Origin: an uncultured Ilumatobacter sp.
Lineage (GTDB): Bacteria; Actinomycetota; Acidimicrobiia; Acidimicrobiales; Ilumatobacteraceae
Reading direction: 5' to 3'
Length of the DNA stretch: 64,000 nt
NCBI GenBank assembly: GCA_937919625.1
Contig: CALFRK010000001.1
Span: forward strand, 21,841-85,840
In this document: in pieces, positions 57,423 through 64,000 of the stretch
Position numbering within the stretch: position 1 is the first letter of the stretch
Layout: the number at the start of each line of letters is the position of its first letter
Translations under genes and position numbers: made by a program
The notes under the pieces: model-generated
What the model saw: only the letters and a program-made list of their open reading frames with translations
What the model was told of the DNA's origin: nothing
Database searches by the model: none

Positions 57423-59801
57423 ATGCGTCGCCATCTGCAGGGACTCCTGACTGCCACATTGATCGCTCCGATGATCGTCGCGGCGACCGCAATCAGCCCG
57501 GTTGGGGCGGCCACGCCGAGCACCGGGTTCGTCGACACATCGGTTGCTACGGCGACCCGCCCAACGGCGGTCGAATGGTTACCCGGTGATCGGATCGTGG
57601 TGCTCGAACAGGGCGGCCGTGTTCGCGTCGGGCACCCTGGACAACCGTTCAACACGGCGCTGGCGATCGACAACATCTGTAGCAATGGCGAACGCGGACT
57701 GCTCGGTCTGGCACCCGACCCGGGCTTCCTCGGCAATGGGCTGGTGTACCTGTACTACACGCGCACCGCCAGCACCGCACCAGGTGGTTGTGTCAGCCGG
57801 GTCAGCCGGTTTCGAATGACAGGCGACACCATCGACCCCGCCAGCGAGGTCGTGTTGGTCGACAACATCTCGTCGGTCAACAGCAATCACAATGGTGGCG
57901 ACATCGACGTCGGGAGTGACGGCAACCTGTACGTCAGCGTCGGAGACGCTGGTCGCGACCCGCGTGGCGATTCCGGGTCGGGCGGCCTCAATGATGCCGC
58001 CCAGGACCTCTCGCTGCTGAACGGCAAGATCCTGCGAATCACACCCGACGGCCAACCGGCCATCGGCAATCCACTCACGGGGCCCGGCACTGTGCGCTGT
58101 GCCCTTCGCGGCAACACGTCGGCGACGCCGACGTCAACGTGCCAGGAGCTGTTCGCCTGGGGGCTGCGCAATCCGTACCGGATCGCCTTCGATCGCAACG
58201 ACGGGTCCGATCGGTTCTTTGTCAACGACGTCGGGCAGGGCACGTTTGAAGAAGTCAACGAGGGCTTGATCGGCCGCAACTATGGCTGGCCGTCCCGCGA
58301 AGGGTTCTGCCCACAAGGCACAACTCCCGCTTGCGCTGCGGCTCCGGCCGGCATGACCGACCCGATCACCGCCTACGGACGTGTGCTGGGAAGGTATGTA
58401 ACCGCCGGAGCATTCGTTCCGAACGGGCTGTGGCCCTCCGAGTACGACGGCAGTTATCTGTTCGCTGACGGCGGAACAGGGCAGATTTGGATCCGTCAGG
58501 AAAACGGCACGATCGACTACGGCGCTCCCTTCGCCACCGCAGCCTTCGGCATCACCGATATGACGTTCGGGTTCGACGCCGGAGGCCGGATGGTTCTGTA
58601 CTACGTGCAGGTCGGCGGTTCGTTGCGGATGATCTCAAGCACAGCACCGCTGGCCTCGTCGACGACGAGCGGGCTCAAGATCATTCCGGTAGTGCCGTTT
58701 CGGGCTTACGACACGCAGCACAACATCGGAGTGACACCGGGCGCCGTGTTCAACGGAACGACCCGTCTCGTCAGCCTCGCTCCACCCGCCGGCGTCAAGG
58801 CCGCGATGGTGAACCTCACCTACGCCTCGACCGCCGGGCCCGGCTACCTCCGCGTCTGGGGCACGCGGACCGCCCGACCAACCACGTCGTCGCTAAACGC
58901 CGATCTGCCGGGCGCTGTCGTCGCCAACGCTGCAGTCGTCCCCCTCGACGCGACCGGCACATTCGTGCTCGAATCGTCGACCTCCGGTCGCGTGGTGATC
59001 GATGTCATGGGTTGGTTGGTCGACGCCGGCGGGATCACCAACGACGGCCGCTTCGTGCCGGTCGATCCGGCCCGACTCGTCGACACCCGAATCGCGAGCG
59101 GGTCGACGCTCACCTCCGGCAGCCCGAATCCGTGGACTCGCTCAGTAGATCAGATCGACTTCGTCGCCGACGGCCTGCTCGGCATCGACGGACACGGTGA
59201 GGCCGCTGCAATCGTCGTCTCGGCTGCTGTCATCTCCGGCGGAGGCCCTGGCGGATACATCGGCGGCTTCCCGGGAGGATCAGCCTGGCCGGGCACGTCG
59301 AACGTGAACGTGCTTCCTGGCGACGTCAGAGCGAACCTGTTGATGATCCCATCGGACTCGTCCGGCTTCTACTCGCTCCACACGCTGAACATCGCCGACG
59401 TCGTGATTGACGTGTTGGGGTATGTCACGTCCGACTCGGCGCCGGCGACGACTTCGGGTCTGTACACGTCGATCGACCCGATTCGTATGGTCGATACCCG
59501 CGCCTCGGTCGGCTTCGGCCCGCTGGTGCCACGGTCTGCGGTGGTCGCCACCGTTCCCGGCAGCCAGTCATCAGGCGCCGTCGTTCAGAACGTAACGGTC
59601 ACAGAGACCGACGCAGCCGGGTGGGTTTCCGTTCACCCGATGCCAACGACTCCACTTGTATCGAGCGTGAACTTCACCGGCTCGGGGCAGACGCGAGCAG
59701 CGCTGGCCTTCACCCAGCTGTCGGACGACGGGCAGGAACACTTCACCTCGCTGGTCGGCACCGACCTCGTCGTTGACGTAGTCGGCTTCTTCTCCAAGTG
59801 A
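57423..59801 (+). CDS. Secreted PQQ-type glucose/sorbosone dehydrogenase with C-terminal beta repeats
   Basis: The 792-residue exported protein has a signal peptide (LLTATLIAPMIVAATAISPVGAA), then a sGDH beta-propeller (~35-400: RPTAVEWLPGDRIVVLEQGGRVRV; GERGLLGLAPDPGFLGNGLVYLYYT; NHNGGDIDVGSDGNLYVSVGDAG; ELFAWGLRNPYRIAFD; NYGWPSREG) and about three copies of an actinobacterial repeat with an RxxDTR start (RAYDTQ, RLVDTR, RMVDTR) and a VVIDVMGW/VVIDVLGY/LVVDVVGF end. It may oxidise a sugar outside the cell using PQQ. The repeats may bind the envelope or glycans. Confidence 0.86.
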   Translation: MRRHLQGLLTATLIAPMIVAATAISPVGAATPSTGFVDTSVATATRPTAVEWLPGDRIVVLEQGGRVRVGHPGQPFNTALAIDNICSNGERGLLGLAPDPGFLGNGLVYLYYTRTASTAPGGCVSRVSRFRMTGDTIDPASEVVLVDNISSVNSNHNGGDIDVGSDGNLYVSVGDAGRDPRGDSGSGGLNDAAQDLSLLNGKILRITPDGQPAIGNPLTGPGTVRCALRGNTSATPTSTCQELFAWGLRNPYRIAFDRNDGSDRFFVNDVGQGTFEEVNEGLIGRNYGWPSREGFCPQGTTPACAAAPAGMTDPITAYGRVLGRYVTAGAFVPNGLWPSEYDGSYLFADGGTGQIWIRQENGTIDYGAPFATAAFGITDMTFGFDAGGRMVLYYVQVGGSLRMISSTAPLASSTTSGLKIIPVVPFRAYDTQHNIGVTPGAVFNGTTRLVSLAPPAGVKAAMVNLTYASTAGPGYLRVWGTRTARPTTSSLNADLPGAVVANAAVVPLDATGTFVLESSTSGRVVIDVMGWLVDAGGITNDGRFVPVDPARLVDTRIASGSTLTSGSPNPWTRSVDQIDFVADGLLGIDGHGEAAAIVVSAAVISGGGPGGYIGGFPGGSAWPGTSNVNVLPGDVRANLLMIPSDSSGFYSLHTLNIADVVIDVLGYVTSDSAPATTSGLYTSIDPIRMVDTRASVGFGPLVPRSAVVATVPGSQSSGAVVQNVTVTETDAAGWVSVHPMPTTPLVSSVNFTGSGQTRAALAFTQLSDDGQEHFTSLVGTDLVVDVVGFFSK

Positions 59802-59927
59802 CGCTCAGGACGGTTGGCGCCGCCGGCGGCCGCTCGGCTACTTTCAAGTCGGCTGGAGCCCGGGTTGATGATCCTTTGCTGGTTCCCGCCTGCGGCCACT
59901 CGGCGGGGCTCCTCAAGGCCCGGTGAG
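59802..59927. other. Intergenic with inverted repeats
   Basis: This short gap before nadE contains GGAGCCC (59855-59861) and GGGCTCC (59906-59912), plus an inner CCCGCC/GGCGGG pair (59885-59890/59902-59907) that partly competes. It may be the terminator of the dehydrogenase gene. A riboswitch for nadE is unlikely because the nadE -10 box is downstream. Confidence 0.35.
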
Positions 59928-59933
59928 TAGCCT
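59928..59933 (+). promoter_or_regulatory. -10 box TAGCCT, leaderless
   Basis: TAGCCT ends 6 nt before GTG 59940. Confidence 0.6.
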
Positions 59934-59939
59934 GACCGG

Positions 59940-61658
59940 GTGACTGTTCTGCGGATCGCGCTCGCCCAGCTCAACCCCACCGTGGGTGACCTCGACGGCA
60001 ACCTGGCAAAGCTGATCGAGGCGTACGACCGCGCCGAGGCTGCCGGATGCGACATCGTCGCCTTCCCCGAGCTGTCGATCACCGGCTACCCCCCCGAAGA
60101 CCTGGTGATGAAGCCAGGATTCGTCGCCGACAACCGGACCGCACTCGAAACGTTTGCCGCCCACACCGGCGAGTGTGCGGCCGTCGTCGGATTCGTCGAC
60201 AGCGACCGCGATCTCTACAACGCGGCGGCGACCTGTGTCGGCGGCCGGGTCGTCGGCACGTACCGCAAGCGGGTGTTGCCGAACTACGCCGTGTTCGACG
60301 AGCAGCGCTACTTCACACCCGGCACCGACAACGATCCGCTAGAGCTGTACGAGATCGGCGGCATCAAGGTCGGGGTGTCGGTGTGCGAAGACATCTGGTC
60401 GCCGTTCGGTCCGCTTGCCACGCAGGCCGCCGGCGGCGCCGAGCTGAACATAAACATCAACGGCTCGCCATACCACTGGGAGAAGGACACCGGACGCGAG
60501 CGAATGGTCGCCACCAGGGCGCAAGACGCCCACTCGGCGATCGTGTACGTCAACCAGATCGGCGGCCAGGACGAGCTGGTGTTCGACGGCGGCTCGTTCG
60601 TGGTCGACGCCGACGGCAAGCTGCTCGCGCGTGCGCCGCAGTTCGTCGAAGACCTGATGATCGTCGACCTTCTGATCCCACCCGTGTACCGCAAACGGCT
60701 GCTAGACCCGCGCGGCAAACGCACTAACGCCGAGCTGCCGGTCGTGCGCATCAGCGACTCCACACGCGCCGCCGATGCCGTGGTGCACTCGCCGATCACC
60801 GAACCACTCGATCGCCATCACGAGCTGTACGACGCACTCGTGCTCGGCACGCGCGACTATCTCCACAAGAACGGCTTCGGCGACGTCGTGATCGGGCTGT
60901 CGGGCGGCATCGATTCGACGATCGTGGCATGCATCGCAGCCGACGCCCTCGGCCCCGAACACGTGCATGGTGTCTCGATGCCGTCGCGCTATTCGTCGGA
61001 CCATTCGAAGTCGGATGCCCAACTGCTGGCCGAGAACCTTGGCATCGATTACCGCACGATCTCGATCGAGCCGGCCTTTCAGGCGTATCTCGACATGCTC
61101 GCCCCCTCGTTCGAGGGCCGCCAGCCAAGCCTCACGTACGAGAACATCCAATCGCGCTGCCGCGGCATGCTGCTGATGGCGCTGTCGAACGAGATGGGTT
61201 GGATGGCGCTCACCACCGGCAACAAGAGCGAGATGGCGGTCGGCTATTTCACGATCTACGGCGATTCGGTCGGCGGCTACGCCGTGATCAAGGATGTTCT
61301 GAAGCTCGAGGTGTACGAGTTGTGCCGGCACGTCAACCGGGTCGCCGGCCGCCAGGTGATACCCGAGAATGTGATCACCAAACCGCCTTCAGCCGAGCTA
61401 CGCCCCGATCAGCGCGACGACCAGTCGCTGCCGCCGTATGAAGTGCTCGACCCGATCCTCGAGCTGTACGTCGAACACGACCGCACCGCCAACGAGATCA
61501 TCGAGATGGGCCACGACGAAGCGATGGTGCGTCGTGTCACACGGCTCGTCGACATCGCCGAGTACAAGCGCCGCCAGTCGCCCCCCGGCGTTCGCGTCAG
61601 CCGCAAGGCATTCGGCAAAGACCGCCGCATGCCGATCACACACGGCTACCACGGCTGA
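59940..61658 (+). CDS. nadE: Glutamine-dependent NAD+ synthetase
   Basis: The 572-residue two-domain enzyme has an N-terminal nitrilase-fold glutaminase with Glu in FPELSITGYPPED, Lys in YRKRVLPNYAVFDE and Cys in VGVSVCEDIWSPFG. The C-terminal synthetase has PP-loop VIGLSGGIDSTIVACIAADALG (~318-339), RYSSDHSKSDAQ and ALTTGNKSEMAVGYFTIYGDSVGGYAVIKD. It amidates nicotinate adenine dinucleotide using ammonia from Gln. GTG 59940 is set by a leaderless -10 box. A palindromic repeat element begins at its stop codon. Confidence 0.97.
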   Translation: MTVLRIALAQLNPTVGDLDGNLAKLIEAYDRAEAAGCDIVAFPELSITGYPPEDLVMKPGFVADNRTALETFAAHTGECAAVVGFVDSDRDLYNAAATCVGGRVVGTYRKRVLPNYAVFDEQRYFTPGTDNDPLELYEIGGIKVGVSVCEDIWSPFGPLATQAAGGAELNININGSPYHWEKDTGRERMVATRAQDAHSAIVYVNQIGGQDELVFDGGSFVVDADGKLLARAPQFVEDLMIVDLLIPPVYRKRLLDPRGKRTNAELPVVRISDSTRAADAVVHSPITEPLDRHHELYDALVLGTRDYLHKNGFGDVVIGLSGGIDSTIVACIAADALGPEHVHGVSMPSRYSSDHSKSDAQLLAENLGIDYRTISIEPAFQAYLDMLAPSFEGRQPSLTYENIQSRCRGMLLMALSNEMGWMALTTGNKSEMAVGYFTIYGDSVGGYAVIKDVLKLEVYELCRHVNRVAGRQVIPENVITKPPSAELRPDQRDDQSLPPYEVLDPILELYVEHDRTANEIIEMGHDEAMVRRVTRLVDIAEYKRRQSPPGVRVSRKAFGKDRRMPITHGYHG

Positions 61659-61690
61659 GTTGGTAGTCGTGCCTGGCACAACTACCAACT
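61658..61690. repeat. Palindromic repeat, copy C
   Basis: Perfect 9-bp arms AGTTGGTAG (61658-61666) and CTACCAACT (61682-61690) enclose TCGTGCCTGGCACAA (61667-61681). It starts at the nadE stop codon and ends 8 nt before the next -10 box. Confidence 0.65.
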
Positions 61691-61698
61691 GGTGGATG

Positions 61699-61704
61699 TA
61701 GCGT
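61699..61704 (+). promoter_or_regulatory. -10 box TAGCGT, leaderless
   Basis: TAGCGT ends 7 nt before ATG 61712. Confidence 0.6.
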
Positions 61705-61711
61705 CCGGCGG

Positions 61712-62605
61712 ATGAAGATTGGTATTCAGCTTCCCGAGGTCGAGTACGAGGTTTCGTTTCCCGACCTGATAGCGATGGCTCAGCTTGCCGAGCAGGTCGG
61801 TTTCGATTCGATCTGGCTGGGCGATCATCTGCTGTACGACGTGCCGGTCGGCCCACGAGGTCCATGGGAGGTGTGGACAGCACTGGCGGCGCTGGCTGCC
61901 TCGACCGAACGGGTCGAGCTGGGCCCACTGGTCGCCTCGACCAGCTTTCATGCCCCGCCGATGCTCGCCAAGCTGGCGTCGACCGTCGACGCGATCTCGA
62001 ACGGCCGGCTGACCTTCGGAATCGGGGCGGGCTGGAACCTGCGCGAGTACATGGCGTTCGGGTTTCCGTACGACCATCGGGTCAGCCGGTTCGAGGAAGC
62101 GTTCACGATCGTCCGCACCCTGCTCGCCGAGGGCAGCATCGATTTCCACGGCGCGTACTACAACCTCGACGATTCGGTGCTGCACCCGCGCTCACCGCGA
62201 CCCGGCGGACCACCATTGTTGGTCGGTTCGATCGGACCCCGGATGCAGGCGATCACGCTGCCTCACGTGTCGGCGTGGAACGTGTGGTGGAGCGACTACG
62301 GCAACACCGCAGCCGGTTTCGCCGAGGTCAAGGCGACCGTCGACGACCGGATCGCGGCGATCGGACGCACTGGTGAGATCGAGGCGACAGCCGCGGTTTA
62401 CATCAGGCTGCCAGATGGGACCGGACGCCAGATGGGTGACTACCCCAACGATGGCGGAGCGCCGATCGTGGGCTCTCAATCGGAAATGGCCGACCAACTG
62501 CGTGAGTTTGCCGACGCCGGCGCGAGCCACGTGCAGCTGGTCGTCGATCCGATCGTGCCGGCCAGTATCGAGTGGCTCGGCGAGGTGGTCTCCCAGCTGG
62601 CGTGA
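61712..62605 (+). CDS. Luciferase-like (LLM) F420-dependent oxidoreductase
   Basis: The 297-residue TIM-barrel protein has KIGIQLPEVEYEVSF, AEQVGFDSIWLGDHLL, RVELGPLVASTSFHAPPMLAKLASTVDAISNGRLTFGIGAGW and a C-terminal helical part. These are the marks of F420- or FMN-dependent LLM enzymes; in actinobacteria the F420 branch is common. Its substrate is unknown. It converges with the ArsI-like gene (4-nt gap). Confidence 0.9.
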   Translation: MKIGIQLPEVEYEVSFPDLIAMAQLAEQVGFDSIWLGDHLLYDVPVGPRGPWEVWTALAALAASTERVELGPLVASTSFHAPPMLAKLASTVDAISNGRLTFGIGAGWNLREYMAFGFPYDHRVSRFEEAFTIVRTLLAEGSIDFHGAYYNLDDSVLHPRSPRPGGPPLLVGSIGPRMQAITLPHVSAWNVWWSDYGNTAAGFAEVKATVDDRIAAIGRTGEIEATAAVYIRLPDGTGRQMGDYPNDGGAPIVGSQSEMADQLREFADAGASHVQLVVDPIVPASIEWLGEVVSQLA

Positions 62606-62609
62606 CGGG

Positions 62610-63059
62610 TCAGCCGCAGCAGGCCGTTGTGCCGGCCGGCTGGCAGCAGCCGGCCGTCTCTTCGTGGCTGACGATCACGTTCTCGAGTTGGCTGTCGTGG
62701 TCGGCCTGCTTCACGTACCACTCCCACTTGTGTCCTTCGGGGCCCTGGACCCACGTCTCAACCTTCTCGGCGAAGCAACAGATCGTGTCGTCGATGCCAG
62801 AGGTGGCGAGGCCGGCGTCGGCGATCCGCGACTCGGCGGCGACGACCTCGGTGGCGGTCTCGGTTTCGACACCGAGATGATTGATCGAGCCCGGTTCGGC
62901 GTCGGGACGTTCGAAAACGACCAGCTTGAGCGGCGGGTTGGCGATCTCCCAGTTGGCGTAGCCCGGCTTGATCTTGTACGGCTGGGTGTCGAACATGAGC
63001 GAGTAGAACTCGACGGCTTCGTCGAGGTCGGCAACGTTCAGAGCGAGTTGGAGACGCAT
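62610..63059 (-). CDS. arsI: ArsI/CadI-family glyoxalase-fold protein
   Basis: The 149-residue vicinal-oxygen-chelate protein has LQLALNVADLDEAVEFYSLMFDTQPYKIKPGYANWEI, a His in SINHLGVE, the vicinal Cys pair in DTICCFAEKVETWVQGPEGHKWEWYV and Cys-rich end (GCCQPAGTTACCG). ArsI cleaves the C-As bond of organoarsenicals and binds As(III) at the Cys pair; CadI is a metal-induced relative. Its place opposite an ArsR-ArsC gene supports an arsenic role. ATG 63059 has a GAGAGG site 8 nt upstream. Confidence 0.85.
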   Translation of the reverse strand: MRLQLALNVADLDEAVEFYSLMFDTQPYKIKPGYANWEIANPPLKLVVFERPDAEPGSINHLGVETETATEVVAAESRIADAGLATSGIDDTICCFAEKVETWVQGPEGHKWEWYVKQADHDSQLENVIVSHEETAGCCQPAGTTACCG

Positions 63060-63131
63060 GGTGAGACCTCTCAAGGTTTCGGCGCACTGGCGACACACAG
63101 GTGAGCACCCAGTGAACATTCGTATTGATGG

Positions 63132-63166
63132 ATGTCGATAGGTTGGCAGACGCATCGACATATGTC
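63132..63166. promoter_or_regulatory. ArsR operator candidates between divergent genes
   Basis: Inverted repeat ATGTCGAT (63132-63139) and ATCGACAT (63154-63161), partly overlapping a perfect palindrome GACATATGTC (63157-63166), lies in the AT-rich divergent region. Dyads of this type are bound by ArsR/SmtB repressors. Confidence 0.55.
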
Positions 63167-63178
63167 AATATGTATTTC

Positions 63179-63937
63179 ATGACAGCGACACTTCCCCCAG
63201 CCGAGCCTCGATGCTGCGTGCTGGAGGCACCACTCGACGAGCACCAGGCCGAGACGCTCGCCCACCAGCTCAAGGCACTCGCCGACCCGGTCCGGCTGCG
63301 GCTGGTTTCGATCGTCGCCACGGCACCCACAGGCACCGTTTGCGCCTGCAATCTGCCAGGCGCGCTCGGCAAGTCGCAACCCACCGTCAGCCATCACCTA
63401 ACGCAACTCGTCAACGCAGGCGTGCTCGAGCGTGAGCAGCGTGGAAAATGGGCGTGGTTCAGGCTCGCCTCGAATCAGCTCGGAGCGATCCGGTCGGCGC
63501 TCGGCGAGGGCGCCGACCACCACCACGTCGCCAAGCCGACGGTGCTGTTCTTGTGTGTGCACAACGCAGGTCGTTCGCAGATGGCAGCCGGGTTCATGCG
63601 GTCGATCGCCGGCGACCGGGTCGAGGTGTTCTCGGCTGGTTCGGCACCTGGAGAACAGCTCAACCCGATGGCGGTGGCAGCCATGCGTGAACGCGACATC
63701 GACATCACCGACGCCGCGCCGCAACGCTGGACAGACGACATGGCTCGAACCGCCGACGTGATCGTCACGATGGGATGTGGCGACGAATGTCCGATCTACC
63801 CCGGCACACGGGTGGTCGATTGGGAACTCCGTGATCCGGCCGGCCAGGAAATCGAGCTGGTGCGCGCGGTGCGCGACGAGATCGAGCAACTGGTGATCGG
63901 TCTCGCCAACGAGCTGACACCAGCCTGCTGCGCCTGA
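63179..63937 (+). CDS. ArsR repressor fused to LMW-PTP-type arsenate reductase (ArsR-ArsC)
   Basis: The 252-residue fusion has an ArsR winged helix (~17-112: HQLKALADPVRLRLVSIVA; SQPTVSHHLTQLVNAGVLEREQRGKWAWFRL) with a CAC pair in TVCACNLP as metal site. It continues into an ArsC of the low-molecular-weight tyrosine phosphatase fold (~120-250) with P-loop C-VHNAG-R, the recycling pair in GCGDEC, and catalytic Asp in LRDPAG. It should sense As(III)/Sb(III) and reduce arsenate. ATG 63179 directly precedes the conserved domain; the longer frame from 63125 covers the operator. Confidence 0.9.
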   Translation: MTATLPPAEPRCCVLEAPLDEHQAETLAHQLKALADPVRLRLVSIVATAPTGTVCACNLPGALGKSQPTVSHHLTQLVNAGVLEREQRGKWAWFRLASNQLGAIRSALGEGADHHHVAKPTVLFLCVHNAGRSQMAAGFMRSIAGDRVEVFSAGSAPGEQLNPMAVAAMRERDIDITDAAPQRWTDDMARTADVIVTMGCGDECPIYPGTRVVDWELRDPAGQEIELVRAVRDEIEQLVIGLANELTPACCA

Positions 63938-63953
63938 GCCCAAATCGGCGGCG

Positions 63954-64000
63954 CTAGGGCTCGACAACGATCCAGCCACGACGCTGGAGTTCGGCCGCCA
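63954..64000 (-). CDS. C-terminal end of an unidentified protein (partial)
   Basis: On the minus strand an open frame entering from the window edge ends AAELQRRGWIVVEP then TAG (63956-63954), with protein-like composition, 16 nt from the convergent arsR-arsC stop. Too little is visible to name it. Confidence 0.45.
   Translation of the reverse strand, partial: AAELQRRGWIVVEP

Noticed and set aside
59802..59939. Possible NAD-related riboswitch upstream of nadE
   Set aside because: The nadE -10 box (59928-59933) lies after the inverted repeats and leaves no leader, so a cis-acting riboswitch for nadE would not be transcribed with it.

Overview
This 64 kb window is high-GC DNA that looks like a free-living actinobacterium, most likely of the class Acidimicrobiia (Ilumatobacter-like); that placement is inferred from gene content. 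The clues are a mycothiol gene (mshA), an F420-type luciferase-family oxidoreductase, a rex-hemA-hemC-hemD block, an LPxTG wall protein, a SigR/RsrA-type sigma/anti-sigma pair, and very frequent leaderless starts. At least 21 genes have a TANNNT -10 box that ends 6-9 nt before the start codon. Start-stop overlaps of the GTGA, ATGA and TGATG kind are the rule inside operons.

Layout. 1-9.4 kb: a truncated folate-binding aminomethyltransferase-type gene, a choline-kinase-like phosphotransferase and a HAD phosphatase, a PotABCD-type ABC importer operon, and a divergent dimethylglycine/sarcosine dehydrogenase-like flavoprotein. Together these suggest uptake and oxidation of N-methylated amines. 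9.4-15.4 kb: a small ferredoxin, then a translationally coupled cassette reading ECF sigma, zinc-finger membrane anti-sigma, ABC ATPase and three ABC-2-type membrane proteins, followed by one more membrane protein. 15.8-19.9 kb: GDP-fucose synthase, MarR, a SigR/RsrA-like pair, a 50-aa membrane protein, tilS and a phosphatase-fold protein that has lost its catalytic Cys. 19.9-24.9 kb: a scramblase-like protein, an M23 peptidase and a four-gene leaderless operon (epimerase, degenerate acyltransferase, alpha/beta hydrolase, amine-oxidase-like flavoprotein).

24.9-36.9 kb: surface or secreted proteins lie among the tetrapyrrole genes hemL-hemB and rex-hemA-hemC-hemD, which cover glutamyl-tRNA to uroporphyrinogen III. 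A Rex operator sits on the rex promoter. 37-45.4 kb: acyl-CoA ligase with a 27-aa membrane micropeptide gene, SAM hydrolase, proC, YbjN-mshA, a cluster with a RsiG-type anti-sigma carrying both c-di-GMP signature motifs, and a phosphoglycerate-mutase-family enzyme overlapping a membrane protein tail to tail. 45.6-51 kb: two exported prolyl isomerases (one an FKBP-cyclophilin fusion), dut, and selA-selB. 51-55.1 kb: an NfeD protein lacking its protease serine, a pair of ArsA-type ATPases, a response regulator and tRNA-Pro(CGG). 55-64 kb: PfkB kinase, lipoprotein, PQQ sugar dehydrogenase, nadE, an LLM oxidoreductase and an arsenic locus (ArsI/CadI divergent from an ArsR-ArsC fusion).

The most unusual things are: a small palindromic repeat family with a fixed core and variable, self-complementary arms (one copy lies in frame inside a CDS); the sigma-coupled exporter cassette; the RsiG homologue; the Cys-to-Gly pseudophosphatase; leaderless micropeptide genes; and structured intergenic segments near 39.6 and 40.7 kb. 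All function calls come from reading the sequence and recalling families; nothing was searched.
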